Shown piece by piece: positions 16,028 through 25,761 of a DNA stretch of 64,000 nt. This stretch comes from Alkalihalophilus pseudofirmus OF4 (GTDB taxonomy: Bacteria > Bacillota > Bacilli > Bacillales > Bacillaceae_D). Position 1 is the stretch's first letter. Every line of letters begins with the position of its first letter. The stretch is from assembly GCF_000005825.2 (NCBI RefSeq), contig NC_013793.1, positions 41,030 through 105,029 on the forward strand, written 5' to 3'. Position numbers and translations under genes: made by a program. The notes under the pieces were generated by a model. That model saw nothing but the letters and a program-made list of their open reading frames with translations, made no database searches and was not told the origin of the DNA.

Positions 16028-16960
16028 TTACTTTTTAAACTGTGCTCTATTACTTGCTAAGGGGTCTTGTAGCAAATAAGGATCTTCCTCTGTAACTGCT
16101 TCAAAAGGGGGTGGAATCATTAAAGTTTGGTAAACGTTATTTTCGTTATCTAGAAAGCCATCTTCGAGTTTGATGGTGATTGATTTCTCTTCATCTGGAC
16201 CTAATTCATCATATATATACTTATCATCACCAATAGGAACCTGTTGAAAATTTAATAAACTAACTAAATAGAAATCTATTGATTCAGAATTAGAATTTCC
16301 GTAGAACAATGTAATAGGATTATTCTCCCCCATTTCATGTTCAAAAAGAACTTCGTAATCTTTATCTCCGTTACTTAATAACGTACCATGAATCTTTCTT
16401 TCTTCACTCTGTATTGATTCAGCGGATAATTCTGGTCTTTTCTCTGGAATATTATCAATGTTTTTAAATAAATTCACTCTTATCGAAAACAAATCAGATA
16501 GTCCGATAGAAGTGGGGTAATCTTCGGGGATTACCTCTGGACTGTTTAAAAGTATGTAAGTTATAGAGTGAAATCCATCATTTAGATCAGATAAAGATAC
16601 TTCCATTTCTTTATGTTCACCTGGGCCCACATCAAAAATATAGTGATCAGTAACTGAATTGTCAATTTCAAAGTTAATTTGTTCTCCATGATTAAAAATT
16701 AAAAGGACAAACGAACTCTCTGTTGAGGTTTTATTACCTAGTATCACACTTTTTTGAAAGTTATCTTCTATATTAAAAGTTCGCTCATATTCAAATTCTT
16801 TATCATCATATAATCCCAATGTATAGACTTCTTCGTATTCTGCAATTGGCTGTTCGTGTGTTTCGAAATTATCAAAATTATCATCAGTAGGTTGTACTTG
16901 GGAACAACCGCTTATAAGCAATAAAGAAATAAGAGTGCAAACTAAATGTAACTTCTTCAA
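16028..16960 (-). CDS. Lipoprotein of unknown function
   Basis: A 310-residue lipoprotein with a TTG start after AGGAGGGA. The signal peptide ends in the lipobox LLISGCSQ, so Cys20 is lipidated and the protein sits on the outer face of the membrane. The mature part seems to hold two related beta-rich domains: one around DHYIFDVGPGEHKEMEVSLS and one around KYIYDELGPDEEKSITIKLE. Both have a GPxE-KxxxxxL pattern followed by a FLDN or LNDG turn. The repeated layout suggests Ig-like adhesion or scaffold domains. No enzyme motif is seen. It forms a pair with the truncated gene at 17025-17425. Confidence 0.75.
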   Translation of the reverse strand: MKKLHLVCTLISLLLISGCSQVQPTDDNFDNFETHEQPIAEYEEVYTLGLYDDKEFEYERTFNIEDNFQKSVILGNKTSTESSFVLLIFNHGEQINFEIDNSVTDHYIFDVGPGEHKEMEVSLSDLNDGFHSITYILLNSPEVIPEDYPTSIGLSDLFSIRVNLFKNIDNIPEKRPELSAESIQSEERKIHGTLLSNGDKDYEVLFEHEMGENNPITLFYGNSNSESIDFYLVSLLNFQQVPIGDDKYIYDELGPDEEKSITIKLEDGFLDNENNVYQTLMIPPPFEAVTEEDPYLLQDPLASNRAQFKK

Positions 16961-16978
16961 AAAATCCCTCCTATATGA

Positions 16979-17011
16979 TTAGGCATGAAGGCAAGGAGCC
17001 TTCATACCTAA
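16979..17011 (-). terminator. Hairpin between minus-strand genes
   Basis: TTAGGCATGAAGGC pairs with GCCTTCATACCTAA around AAGGA, just after the stop of the gene at 17025-17425 and before the lipoprotein gene. It may reduce read-through between them. Confidence 0.55.
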
Positions 17012-17024
17012 TTATGTTTTCTAA

Positions 17025-17425
17025 TTAAAATCCGCGTTTAGCTTCAGTAGAGTGATAAACGCTATTTGCCCCACTGTTATGATACGAATGAGAACTGCGC
17101 GAATATTGTGGAGCCGTTGGAACCATAAATCTTTGTTGCGCTGCAGAAGCATTCGCCAATGAAGATTTTGTCCGATTGTCGGAAGCTTGATTTTCTACAG
17201 ATCCATTCATTATTAAACTCGTATTAACAGAAATTTTATCAATCGCCTTTTTGGTGCTCTTACTGCTGCTGGTATATGAATCTGAAAAACCATTAGCATA
17301 TATTCTAAGTTGACCCCATTTAGCTTCTATTCTCGATGTAACCGAACTTCTCGAAGCTGCATGATATACACCTGACTGGATAGAAAATTCACCGGTTTGT
17401 TCAGGAAATACAGTTTCTTCTTTTT
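17025..17425 (-). pseudogene. Secreted protein truncated by Tn3 insertion
   Basis: About 133 codons survive, beginning near KEETVFPEQTGEF. The part upstream of 17425 is lost because the terminal repeat of the Tn3-family element starts at 17426. The transposon end supplies an in-frame ATG at 17441 by chance (MLVIPQ), so a 138-residue product is possible, but it lacks the original signal peptide. The remainder is rich in Ser, Asn and Tyr with beta-type spacing (VTSRIEAKWGQLRIYANGFS), like other exported proteins in this window. Confidence 0.7.
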
Positions 17426-17464
17426 GGGGTATAACCAACATTTTGTCATAAAACCCACGTTAAG
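17426..17464. repeat. Tn3-family terminal inverted repeat
   Basis: The 39 bases start GGGGTATAACC and end CCCACGTTAAG, the standard outer GGGGT and inner ACGTTAAG of Tn3-type ends. It lies 60 bp beyond the tnpA stop, the correct place. I could not find the matching copy elsewhere in the window. Confidence 0.85.
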
Positions 17465-17523
17465 ACAATAAATGGAAAACATAAGCTGATATCACCAACG
17501 CTAAGGAGATATCAGCATAATTT

Positions 17524-20481
17524 TTATATCTTTAAAGGTCGTAATTCATTTGATTTGGGTACCTTTTTCGAATCAAATAAATATTCTCCAAGTAAATTTA
17601 TATGTTCCCAACCCAATGGGGAAATGTGAGGTAATAACTCCTCTTTTAATAAGCCCTTTTCTTTTAATATCTTTGTAGCCTCTGTGAGATAAACGGTATT
17701 CCAAACTGTAGTAGCATTTATAAGAATATTTAAGGCACTAGCTCGTTGAAGTTGATCTTGCAATCCTCTTTCCCGTAACTCTCCACGTTTACCAAAAAAT
17801 AAGGCTCTTGCCAATCCATTCATAGCTTCACCCTTATTTAATCCTCTTTGGATACGCCGGCGTAATGTTTCATTAGAAATATAGTCTAATATAAAGATTG
17901 TCTTTTCAATTCTACCCATCTCTCGCAATGCTGTTGCCATTTTATTTTGGCGAGAATAAGATCCTAACTTTCCTAAAATAAGTGAAGCCGATACTCTACC
18001 TTCCCGTATGGAATGTGCTAATCGTAAGACATCATCATAGTTATCTTGAATAATCTTAATGTTGATTTTTCCTCGTAGAATGCTGTCAATCTTTGAATAA
18101 ACATTGGATTTATCCATGACATAAAGTTTAGAGTCAGATAGATCTCGCATTCTAGGAGCAAAGCGAAAACCTAATATATGGCTTAATCCAAAAACCTGAT
18201 CGGTGTAACCAGCCGTATCCGTATAATGCTCTTCAATGGATAATTCTGATTCATGATGAAGCAATCCATCGATGACATGTACAGCATCCCTAGCGTTTGT
18301 GTTAATAACCTTTGTATAAAAAGAAGAAAATTGATCGCTGGTGAATCTATAGATAGTAGTTCCTTTCCCTGTTCCGTAGTGTGGGTTAGCATCAGCATGA
18401 AGAGAAGAGACGCCAACTTGTACACGCATGCCATCCGAAGATGAGGTACTCCCATTTCCCCAATATTTTGATAAAGAAAGATGATGTTGAAAATTTACTA
18501 AAGTAGCTTGAGCTTTACTCAAAGAATCCTCATGTAATCGCCATTGGGCTGCATTAGCTAACTGATGATAGGTGATTCCTGGTGTTGCTTCAGCCATTTT
18601 GGTAAGACCGATATTGGTTCCCATAGCCATAATCGTAGCCATTACAATAGACTTTTCTTCTCCCTTAGGTGGACGATTACTAGACGCATGAGCAAGGTGT
18701 TCATCGAATCCTGTCCAATTTGAAACTTCAATCAATAAATCAGTAAGTTTTACCCGTGGTAACATGTTATATAAAGTTTGGCTAAGAGATTTGGCATCTT
18801 CCGGTGTATCTTTCTCTAAACGGTCAAGTCGTATCCTTGACTTGTCAATACTTATTCCCTCAAGAGAATCTATGTTTTCCAATATATAATCTAATCTTTC
18901 ATTTAAAGCAGTATTTCTCTCAATTATATATTCTTGAGCTGACATACCAACAGCTAATCTATTGCCTGTATTCTTAGTTTCATCCCAATTATCTTTAGTG
19001 ACTAAGTATTCTTCAAAATCCTTATGTAACCTGCTTCCAGCAACCCATATATCTCCTGAACGGATATGGTTTTTTAATTCGGTTAATGCTGCTAATTCAT
19101 AATACTTTCGATTAATATTTCCATCTTCATCATAGACATGTTTCTGCCATCTCTTTGGCACAAAATCCAATGGCGCGCCTTCGGGAATATGGCGTTTCTT
19201 ATTATTGTTAATTTCACGCAAGACATTTAGAGCGCGCAATAAAGGCTCAGAAGCCTGAGTCGTACGGAACTCCAATTTACTGAGAAGTACCGGTGTATAC
19301 TTTCTAAGGTAACTAAACCGGGTGACCAACAAATCTAAGTAATCGTAGTCCATAGGACGAGCTAAACGTTTTGCTTCTTCTATAGAATCAACAATCCTTT
19401 CCCAAGGCATTATTTTCTCTAATACTTCAAATGGATCTAGCTCTTCATTTCGTGCTTTTACTAAAGCTTCACCAATATCCGCAAAGTGCAGTACTTTTTC
19501 ATTGATAGATTTTCCATTTTGCTTTTGCAGTTCTTCTTGTGCTTTTCTACCCTTTGACTGTAAGATCATAATTTGGCGGTCATGAATTTCGATAGCTTGA
19601 TCGATTAGATCTTGACTAAGAGTTAAAAGGTGAGCTACAAGAATAGCGTACCTTTTATTCTCATTAAACCTCCGAAAGGAATGAGGTTCATATCGGGCGC
19701 CTAGCCTAGCAAGCTGAAGCAGCCTATTCGAGTGAATATTTTCGGACTCTGTTGAAAGATTTAATAAACGAACATATTCTAATCTCTCAATTACTTTTAA
19801 AAAAGCATCTGGTGATGACTGACCTGGTATTTCCCTTAGCCATCCAAGCTTAGTTTTGGATTTATCGGAAGGGGTATCAATTAATTTCTCCAATTGTTGT
19901 TTTTGCCATGGAGATAACGGTTTATAGAGTGAATTATATACTTTCTCCTCTGCCCTTCGCCTTGTTTCCCATACTAATCTTTCAATCGTTGTCATAGCAG
20001 GCAGAATGATTTTTCGCTTTCGCATTTCTTCTAAAGTCATCCTTATTAGGAACAGTGCATTTGAATTTTCAATTGCATGGGGGAGTAATGCCTGTGAAAT
20101 AATCCGATATGACTGTGCTGAAAAATTAGAAAAACCATAATACTTTCGTATTTCCTCCATATGTTCATGTTTCGTTTGCTCTCGTTCAGAATATAGCTTA
20201 AATTCACTTGCATCTACTTGTAACTGATTAGCAACATAGTTTATCACCTTATCAGGAACATTCTTGATATCTGAAAGAGACCAACCAGGGTAACGAAAAA
20301 GACAAATTTGAATAGCGAATCCCAATCGATTATGATCTCTTCTTCTACGTCTTATTACCTCAATATCATCTTGTGTAAGGGTATAGTAATACGCTAATTC
20401 CCAATTACTTAAAGTAGACGGGATTAACAAAAAATCCTTTCTTTGATCAGGTGTAAGTAGTTCTCTTGCTCTTAGATACAC
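17524..20481 (-). CDS. tnpA: Tn3-family transposase
   Basis: A 985-residue transposase, the normal full length for Tn3. It opens LLTPDQRKDFLLIPSTLSNW, typical of the family, and carries the DDE core in the C-terminal third. SDGMRVQVGVSSLHADANPHYGT is cut here to SSSDGMRVQVGVSSLHAD, followed downstream by GYTDQVFGLSHILGFRFAPR and NALARALFFG-type ends (GLARALFFGKRGELRERG). It cuts and joins the element ends in replicative transposition, forming cointegrates that tnpR resolves. The frame is uninterrupted, so the enzyme may be active. It is read in the same direction as tnpR, 30 bp after it. Confidence 0.93.
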   Translation of the reverse strand: MYLRARELLTPDQRKDFLLIPSTLSNWELAYYYTLTQDDIEVIRRRRRDHNRLGFAIQICLFRYPGWSLSDIKNVPDKVINYVANQLQVDASEFKLYSEREQTKHEHMEEIRKYYGFSNFSAQSYRIISQALLPHAIENSNALFLIRMTLEEMRKRKIILPAMTTIERLVWETRRRAEEKVYNSLYKPLSPWQKQQLEKLIDTPSDKSKTKLGWLREIPGQSSPDAFLKVIERLEYVRLLNLSTESENIHSNRLLQLARLGARYEPHSFRRFNENKRYAILVAHLLTLSQDLIDQAIEIHDRQIMILQSKGRKAQEELQKQNGKSINEKVLHFADIGEALVKARNEELDPFEVLEKIMPWERIVDSIEEAKRLARPMDYDYLDLLVTRFSYLRKYTPVLLSKLEFRTTQASEPLLRALNVLREINNNKKRHIPEGAPLDFVPKRWQKHVYDEDGNINRKYYELAALTELKNHIRSGDIWVAGSRLHKDFEEYLVTKDNWDETKNTGNRLAVGMSAQEYIIERNTALNERLDYILENIDSLEGISIDKSRIRLDRLEKDTPEDAKSLSQTLYNMLPRVKLTDLLIEVSNWTGFDEHLAHASSNRPPKGEEKSIVMATIMAMGTNIGLTKMAEATPGITYHQLANAAQWRLHEDSLSKAQATLVNFQHHLSLSKYWGNGSTSSSDGMRVQVGVSSLHADANPHYGTGKGTTIYRFTSDQFSSFYTKVINTNARDAVHVIDGLLHHESELSIEEHYTDTAGYTDQVFGLSHILGFRFAPRMRDLSDSKLYVMDKSNVYSKIDSILRGKINIKIIQDNYDDVLRLAHSIREGRVSASLILGKLGSYSRQNKMATALREMGRIEKTIFILDYISNETLRRRIQRGLNKGEAMNGLARALFFGKRGELRERGLQDQLQRASALNILINATTVWNTVYLTEATKILKEKGLLKEELLPHISPLGWEHINLLGEYLFDSKKVPKSNELRPLKI

Positions 20482-20511
20482 AGGAAAATCCCCCTAATCC
20501 AACCCGAAGGT

Positions 20512-21066
20512 TTAATTTTTTTCTAAAGCTCGATACAACACTGATTTACTAACACCCGTCATATCCGTAATTTCTTTGATGCTATATTGTTTAGATGAAT
20601 GTAGTTTTAAAGCACGTTCCACCAACTTGGGGTCTTTGGAAGGTCTCCCCCCATTTCGGCCTCTCATTCTTGCAGATTGTAATCCTGATTTTGTACGCTC
20701 ACTGATAATATCTCGTTCTAGTTCAGCAATACTCGCCATTGTTCGGAAGAAAAAACGTCCCATAGCTGTTGATGTATCAATATTATCCTGTATGGAAATA
20801 AAATTGACCTCTTTTTCTTCAAAGGTTTCAACCAATTCAATTAGATGTTTTGTAGACCTTGAGATACGATCCAACTTATAAACGACCACAGAATCACCTT
20901 TACTTATAGCCTTTAGGAGTTGTTCTAATTCTGGACGTTCTTTTCTCGTTCCAGTTATTTTCTCTTTGTAAATAACAGCTGCGCCTGCTTTTTCTAAAAC
21001 ATCAATTTGAAGATCTAAAATTTGATCTTGAGTAGAAACACGAGCATATCCAAAAACTTTTCCCAT
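20512..21066 (-). CDS. tnpR: Tn3-family serine resolvase
   Basis: A 184-residue resolvase. It starts MGKVFGYARVSTQDQILDLQ with the catalytic serine in ARVST. VVYKLDRISRSTKHLIELVE and GRFFFRTMASIAELERDIIS mark the catalytic and dimer regions. The C-terminal helix-turn-helix is around YSIKEITDMTGVSKSVLYRA. It resolves cointegrates at a res site expected in the 270-bp gap to cadC. It is intact and close to the resolvases of staphylococcal and Listeria cadmium elements. Confidence 0.93.
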   Translation of the reverse strand: MGKVFGYARVSTQDQILDLQIDVLEKAGAAVIYKEKITGTRKERPELEQLLKAISKGDSVVVYKLDRISRSTKHLIELVETFEEKEVNFISIQDNIDTSTAMGRFFFRTMASIAELERDIISERTKSGLQSARMRGRNGGRPSKDPKLVERALKLHSSKQYSIKEITDMTGVSKSVLYRALEKN

Positions 21067-21240
21067 TAAATTCCCTCCCCAAGAATAATTGTTCCCTAAT
21101 TCGGATTATAAGTCAATTTTAGGGAAGATGAATACGGGAAGGGTTTAGGGATTAGAAAACGCCAAAAATCATGTGTACTATAGATAGGTAAAGTTTTTCC
21201 CTTAAACGTTCGTTAATGGGAATTACTATTAGAAAAATCA
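21067..21240. promoter_or_regulatory. Probable res site and tnp promoter
   Basis: The gap between divergent tnpR and cadC contains paired segments such as TTCCCTAATTCGGATTATAA and TTTTAGGGAAG and, further on, AGTTTTTCCCTTAAACGTTC. This arrangement of imperfect dyads is normal for a resolvase-binding region. Exact subsites cannot be fixed by eye. Confidence 0.5.
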
Positions 21241-21298
21241 TTTTATGTTTTTCATTCAAATATTCACTTGAATATTAACCAAGGAAAGGTATATACTA

Positions 21299-21320
21299 TA
21301 TTCAAGTGAACACTTGAATA
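21299..21320. promoter_or_regulatory. CadC operator
   Basis: TATTCAAGTG and CACTTGAATA form a perfect inverted repeat around AA, 16 bp before the cadC start. It resembles known ArsR/CadC operators in spacing and sequence. A related half-site pair (TTCAAATATTCACTTGAATA) lies about 45 bp upstream. Metal binding by CadC would release this site. Confidence 0.8.
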
Positions 21321-21336
21321 TCAATGGGGTGATAAT

Positions 21337-21705
21337 GTGAATAAGAAAGATACTTGTGAAATTTTTTGTTATGACGAGGAAAAGGTCAATCGAATACAAG
21401 GTGATTTAAAAACAATCGATATTGTTAGTGTTGCCCAAATGTTAAAAGCAATTGCGGATGAAAATAGGGCAAAGATTACCTATGCTTTGTGTCAAGATGA
21501 AGAGTTATGTGTGTGTGATATAGCAAATATTATTGGTATTACGGTGGCAAATGCTTCTCATCATTTAAGGACCCTTCATAAGCAGGGGATTGTAAGATAT
21601 AGAAAAGAAGGAAAACTAGCGTTTTATTCGTTAGACGATGAACATATTAGACAAATAATGATGATTGTACTAGAACATAAGAAAGAAGTGAATGTCAATG
21701 TCTGA
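21337..21705 (+). CDS. cadC: CadC cadmium-responsive ArsR repressor
   Basis: A 122-residue repressor starting at GTG behind AATGGGG. It has both halves of the CadC metal site: Cys7 and Cys11 in the N-terminal arm ([12 protein letters not shown]) and the CVC pair in [11 protein letters not shown]. The recognition helix is [15 protein letters not shown]. The sequence tracks staphylococcal pI258 CadC almost residue by residue. It represses cadCA at the operator upstream and leaves DNA on binding Cd, Pb or Zn. It overlaps the cadA start by eight bases, so translation is coupled. Confidence 0.95.
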   Translation: MNKKDTCEIFCYDEEKVNRIQGDLKTIDIVSVAQMLKAIADENRAKITYALCQDEELCVCDIANIIGITVANASHHLRTLHKQGIVRYRKEGKLAFYSLDDEHIRQIMMIVLEHKKEVNVNV

Positions 21706-23869
21706 TCAAAAGGCAATAACATCTGAACAAGAAATGAAGGCCTATCGTGTACAAGGTTTTACTTGCGCAAACTGCGCGGGTAAATTCGAAAAAAATGTAA
21801 AACAGCTATCTGGAGTTGAGGATGCAAAAGTAAATTTTGGTGCATCTAAAATTGCTGTTTATGGTAATGCAACGATAGAAGAACTAGAAAAAGCAGGTGC
21901 ATTTGAGAATCTCAAAGTGACACCTGAAAAATCTGCTCGCCAAGCATCACAAGAGGTAAAAGAAGATACGAAAGAAGATAAAGTGCCGTTTTATAAAAAG
22001 CATAGTACTCTACTTTATGCTTCCTTATTGATTGCCTTTGGTTATCTTTCCTCGTATGTGAATGGAGAAGAGAACATTGTTACTACCTTATTGTTTTTAG
22101 CATCCATGTTTATCGGAGGATTATCACTTTTTAAAGTTGGTTTGCAAAACTTACTACGTTTTGAATTTGATATGAAAACCCTTATGACAGTGGCTGTTAT
22201 AGGTGGTGCTATTATTGGAGAATGGGCAGAAGTTGCCATTGTTGTTATTCTCTTTGCAATCAGTGAAGCACTTGAGCGATTCTCTATGGATAGAGCAAGA
22301 CAATCGATTCGTTCATTAATGGATATCGCTCCTAAAGAGGCACTTGTTAAACGTAATGGACAAGAAATAATGATTCATGTTGATGATATTGCTGTTGGGG
22401 ATATCATGATTGTAAAACCTGGTCAAAAGATTGCGATGGATGGTGTAGTTGTAAGTGGGTACTCTGCCGTTAACCAAGCAGCTATTACAGGTGAATCAGT
22501 CCCTGTCGAGAAAACGGTTGATAATGAAGTATTTGCAGGTACCTTAAATGAAGAAGGATTACTTGAAGTAGAAATAACGAAACTTGTAGAAGATACAACA
22601 ATTTCTAAAATTATTCATCTTGTAGAGGAAGCACAAGGGGAACGTGCTCCTTCGCAAGCATTTGTTGATAAATTCGCAAAATATTACACACCGATTATTA
22701 TGATCATTGCAGCATTAGTTGCTATAGTCCCTCCATTATTCTTTGATGGCAGTTGGGAAACATGGATTTATCAAGGATTAGCTGTTCTTGTTGTTGGTTG
22801 TCCTTGTGCGTTGGTTATATCGACTCCTATTTCTATTGTTTCAGCGATTGGAAATGCTGCGAAAAAAGGGGTCCTTGTAAAAGGCGGAGTGTATTTAGAA
22901 GAAATGGGCGCCTTAAAGGCTATTGCATTCGATAAAACAGGAACATTAACAAAAGGGGTCCCAGCTGTAACTGATTATAATGTGTTGAACAAACAGATAA
23001 ATGAAAAAGAATTACTATCCATTATTACTGCATTGGAGTATCGTTCTCAGCATCCTCTTGCTTCAGCCATCATGAAAAAAGCAGAAGAAGAAAACATTAC
23101 TTATTCTGACGTACAGGTAGAGGATTTCTCTTCTATCACAGGAAAGGGTATAAAGGGTATCGTAAACGGGACGACTTATTACATCGGTAGCCCGAAACTC
23201 TTTAAGGAATTATTGACTAATGATTTCGATAAAGACTTAGAGCAAAATGTTACTACTCTTCAAAATCAAGGTAAGACAGCCATGATTATTGGAACCGAAA
23301 AAGAAATACTTGCAGTTATTGCAGTTGCTGATGAAGTTCGTGAGTCAAGTAAGGAAATTCTTCAAAAGTTACATCAACTTGGAATCAAAAAAACAATTAT
23401 GCTTACTGGTGATAACAAAGGTACTGCGAATGCTATCGGAGGGCAGGTTGGAGTATCTGATATAGAGGCAGAATTAATGCCACAGGACAAATTAGACTTT
23501 ATTAAACAGTTGAGATCCGAGTATGGCAACGTAGCAATGGTAGGAGATGGGGTCAATGATGCACCTGCATTGGCGGCCTCAACAGTTGGGATTGCAATGG
23601 GTGGAGCTGGTACAGACACAGCCTTAGAAACTGCAGACGTCGCTCTAATGGGAGACGATTTAAGAAAACTTCCATTCACTGTAAAACTTAGCCGGAAAAC
23701 TCTTAATATCATCAAAGCTAACATTACTTTTGCAATTGCTATTAAATTTATTGCCTTACTATTGGTTATCCCAGGTTGGTTAACGCTCTGGATTGCCATT
23801 CTTTCCGATATGGGCGCAACCCTTCTAGTAGCTCTAAATGGTTTGCGACTAATGAGAGTGAAAGAATAA
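21698..23869 (+). CDS. cadA: CadA cadmium/zinc-exporting P-type ATPase
   Basis: A 723-residue P1B-type ATPase. I use the second ATG (21698, [11 protein letters not shown]); another in-frame ATG lies at 21692. Domain order: heavy-metal domain with [15 protein letters not shown], membrane helices, actuator domain with TGES, the CPC metal site ([11 protein letters not shown]), phosphorylation motif [11 protein letters not shown] motif in [10 protein letters not shown], and [11 protein letters not shown]. It exports Cd, Zn and Pb from the cytoplasm. The sequence is very close to pI258 CadA. It is intact and expressed with cadC. A terminator follows at 23884. Confidence 0.96.
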   Translation: MSDQKAITSEQEMKAYRVQGFTCANCAGKFEKNVKQLSGVEDAKVNFGASKIAVYGNATIEELEKAGAFENLKVTPEKSARQASQEVKEDTKEDKVPFYKKHSTLLYASLLIAFGYLSSYVNGEENIVTTLLFLASMFIGGLSLFKVGLQNLLRFEFDMKTLMTVAVIGGAIIGEWAEVAIVVILFAISEALERFSMDRARQSIRSLMDIAPKEALVKRNGQEIMIHVDDIAVGDIMIVKPGQKIAMDGVVVSGYSAVNQAAITGESVPVEKTVDNEVFAGTLNEEGLLEVEITKLVEDTTISKIIHLVEEAQGERAPSQAFVDKFAKYYTPIIMIIAALVAIVPPLFFDGSWETWIYQGLAVLVVGCPCALVISTPISIVSAIGNAAKKGVLVKGGVYLEEMGALKAIAFDKTGTLTKGVPAVTDYNVLNKQINEKELLSIITALEYRSQHPLASAIMKKAEEENITYSDVQVEDFSSITGKGIKGIVNGTTYYIGSPKLFKELLTNDFDKDLEQNVTTLQNQGKTAMIIGTEKEILAVIAVADEVRESSKEILQKLHQLGIKKTIMLTGDNKGTANAIGGQVGVSDIEAELMPQDKLDFIKQLRSEYGNVAMVGDGVNDAPALAASTVGIAMGGAGTDTALETADVALMGDDLRKLPFTVKLSRKTLNIIKANITFAIAIKFIALLLVIPGWLTLWIAILSDMGATLLVALNGLRLMRVKE

Positions 23870-23883
23870 AGGAAAAAGTGCTA

Positions 23884-23925
23884 AAAAGGGCTCTTCCAGA
23901 CAGATGGAAATTCCTTTTTTAAAAA
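23884..23925 (+). terminator. cadCA terminator
   Basis: AAAAAGG...TTCC and GGAA...CCTTTTTT form a stem around GACAGA, directly after cadA. Confidence 0.7.
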
Positions 23926-23985
23926 GGACTCATTATTAGTATAACTTCTAAATATAATAAAAAATCAGTTAGTGAGTTGATGTAA

Positions 23986-24654
23986 TTGACTTTAATTTTG
24001 AACGTTATTTCTGCAATAGGGGCATTTATAGTTACCAATATTGATGATATTTTTGTTTTGATGCTGCTATTTTCACAGGCAAAAGCACAGGTGAAAACGA
24101 GTGAAGGTTTAAAAGGTAACCAGACAGAGAATAAGCATATATCCCCTAAGGATATAATTATTGGACAATATCTAGGTTTTACCTTGTTAGTAGTAGTTAG
24201 TCTCTTAGGAACTTTTGGAGTTATGTTAATTCCAGAGAAATGGGTAGGATTACTTGGACTAATCCCAATCTATTTAGGGATTATGTTGTTTATAAAGGGA
24301 GAAGATGAGGATGAAAATGCAATTCTTTCAAGTTTAAATTCTGGAAAGTATAATAGTGTCTTTTTAAGTGTAGCATTTATAACATTTGCTAATGGCGGAG
24401 ATAACATTGGAATATATGTTCCTTTCTTCTCTACTTTAACCATGAACCAACTAGCAGTAACGGTTATTACTTTCTTTATTATGGTTGCGATTTGGTGTTT
24501 TATTGGATATCGTTTGGCAGCTTTTAAACATGTCTCTGAAACCTTAGAGAATTACGGTAGATGGATTATACCCATTGTCTTTATTGGTTTAGGAATCTAT
24601 ATCATGGTGGAGAACGAAACTTTCAGTGCCCTTTTGAGTTTAATAAATTATTAA
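23986..24654 (+). CDS. cadD: CadD-family cadmium transporter
   Basis: A 222-residue membrane protein with a TTG start. Five or six hydrophobic segments are visible. The paired conserved motifs VTNIDDIFVLMLLFSQ near the N-terminus and FANGGDNIGIYVPFF in the middle are the signature of the CadD family of the LysE superfamily. These proteins give moderate cadmium resistance. It follows cadA by 116 bp after a terminator, so it probably has its own promoter. It may be a passenger of the same transposon. Confidence 0.9.
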   Translation: MTLILNVISAIGAFIVTNIDDIFVLMLLFSQAKAQVKTSEGLKGNQTENKHISPKDIIIGQYLGFTLLVVVSLLGTFGVMLIPEKWVGLLGLIPIYLGIMLFIKGEDEDENAILSSLNSGKYNSVFLSVAFITFANGGDNIGIYVPFFSTLTMNQLAVTVITFFIMVAIWCFIGYRLAAFKHVSETLENYGRWIIPIVFIGLGIYIMVENETFSALLSLINY

Positions 24655-24742
24655 AAAATAATCTTCAAAAGTCCCTCTAGTTAACAGTTGGGATTTTTGT
24701 TTTTCTTATTTACAAATAACGGAACCTACCTTAACCAACTAA

Positions 24743-24915
24743 CTATTGGATATAAGTAATTGCTTGTCTACCCAGTTGCACCCATGCAGCTTCAAAGTCT
24801 GCTATTTTGGCCTTTTTATTCTTTGTGTTTGCTAGTGGATCACTAAAGTAAATATAGCATTGGTCATATCATATCCTGTTACTAATACAGAGTGCAGCTT
24901 ATGAAGCCCTATTAG
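24743..24915 (-). pseudogene. C-terminal remnant of C39-like peptidase
   Basis: The minus-strand translation contains KLHSVLLTGYDM, then after one shift NDPLANTKNKKAKIADFEAA, ending WVQLGRQAITYIQ and a stop. The H-S-V-L-x-T-G-Y-D and DPL spacing is that of the catalytic His/Asp half of papain-like C39_2 peptidases, which are exported and act on the cell wall or peptides. The frame is broken and the cysteine half is absent. The small signal-peptide ORF at 25116-25286 may be its detached N-terminus. Confidence 0.5.
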
Positions 24916-25073
24916 ATTAATTTGCAACACAGGTGAAATAGAAAAAACTGAGGAGTTACCACAAAGGAACCCTAAAAATGGTAAGTACCAGCATGTTTGG
25001 ATTGATTGCATGAATAACCAAATGGAAATATGTCTGGAATTATACAGATAATAAAACTACTATAATAGTTACT

Positions 25074-25115
25074 AATAAGCCTATGATTTCTTAGCGTAGG
25101 AATCATAGGCTTATT
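25074..25115. terminator. Strong hairpin terminator
   Basis: AATAAGCCTATGATT pairs exactly with AATCATAGGCTTATT, followed by TTA. It lies directly after the small secreted ORF on the minus strand. Confidence 0.85.
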
Positions 25116-25286
25116 TTATGTCGAAATTTCTTCTATTACTTCATCACCAAATTTATCAATATAGTATTCCGTTTCAACACTATGTTTCTTGTCATCAAGT
25201 GTCCCTACTTCGGCAGCCCCAACCGGAATTGTTAATAGTGTAGTTAGTACAGATGCAGTGATTAGAGATAATAATGTTTTCTTCAT
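25116..25286 (-). CDS. Small secreted peptide, 56 residues
   Basis: ATG at 25286 has TCGGAGG upstream. The product has a good signal peptide (MKKTLLSLITASVLTTLLTI, then PVGAA) and a mature part of about 30 acidic residues ending EVIEEIST. There are two possibilities: a real short exported peptide, since start, ribosome site, signal and terminator are all in place, or the head of the broken C39-like peptidase gene downstream. I cannot decide between them. Confidence 0.5.
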   Translation of the reverse strand: MKKTLLSLITASVLTTLLTIPVGAAEVGTLDDKKHSVETEYYIDKFGDEVIEEIST

Positions 25287-25574
25287 AATAAAACCTCCGA
25301 TATGATTTTTTGTATATCTATTATTTCTAGTGTTAGGAAGTAGATTCGTATCTACTCTTTCATGTTGTTATTTCTTAAGTATGATAATTACTCATTTTTG
25401 ATATTAATCTAACGGTGATATTATGTAGTTAGATAAAGAGTTAAAAAGTACCCTCCTTTCTTCTAAAACATATATTATTATCCACCCCTCTACAAACCTA
25501 CCAAAGGGTCTTTTCGGAATAAATAATTTCCCTAACCACCTATACTCACACCAATATTATGTATTATTGTAAAA
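25287..25574. other. Intergenic, nothing recognised
   Basis: AT-rich sequence with no supported gene or site beyond the promoter expected for the peptide at 25286. Confidence 0.5.
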
Positions 25575-25660
25575 TTAATGCATATCTGCATAGTCTCGAT
25601 TGTTCACAAAAAAAGTAACCACCTTTGCACACATAGCAAATTTTAAGGTGGTTACTTTTA
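25575..25660 (+). pseudogene. Remnant of second holin-like toxin locus
   Basis: AAAGTAACCACCTTTGC, a loop, and AAGGTGGTTACTTTT copy the 3' hairpin of the toxin gene at 28227-28316, here on the plus strand. Just before it a frame ends QKK and TAA at the same relative place as the toxin ending EKK. The hydrophobic toxin body is gone. So a second type I toxin locus has decayed here. Confidence 0.55.
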
Positions 25661-25761
25661 AATTAAGCACGTTTAATAACATTGAAAATTCCTTATAGCC
25701 TTTTAAGATCTCTGAAGCCCATAGCATTAAATAATAACAAACTAACCTTAAATGACGCCCG

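Larger units (their letters stand above)
17426..24654. mobile_element. Tn3-family cadmium-resistance transposon
   Basis: The module tnpA-tnpR plus divergent cadC-cadA, with cadD after it, follows the plan of Tn5422-like cadmium transposons of Gram-positive plasmids. The left end is the inverted repeat at 17426, which interrupts a host gene. The right end is not found, so 24654 is only the end of the last likely passenger gene. Either the right repeat has been lost or cadD belongs to flanking DNA. Confidence 0.6.

Noticed and set aside
21199..21230. Second Tn3 terminal repeat near CTTAAACGTT
   Set aside because: No extended match to the 39-bp end; it lies in the expected res region.
23374..23799. 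141-residue ORF opposite cadA
   Set aside because: Shadow of the strongly conserved cadA frame.
25116..25286. Assigning the 56-residue peptide as a bacteriocin
   Set aside because: No leader-processing or modification genes nearby; it may be the head of the broken C39-like peptidase.
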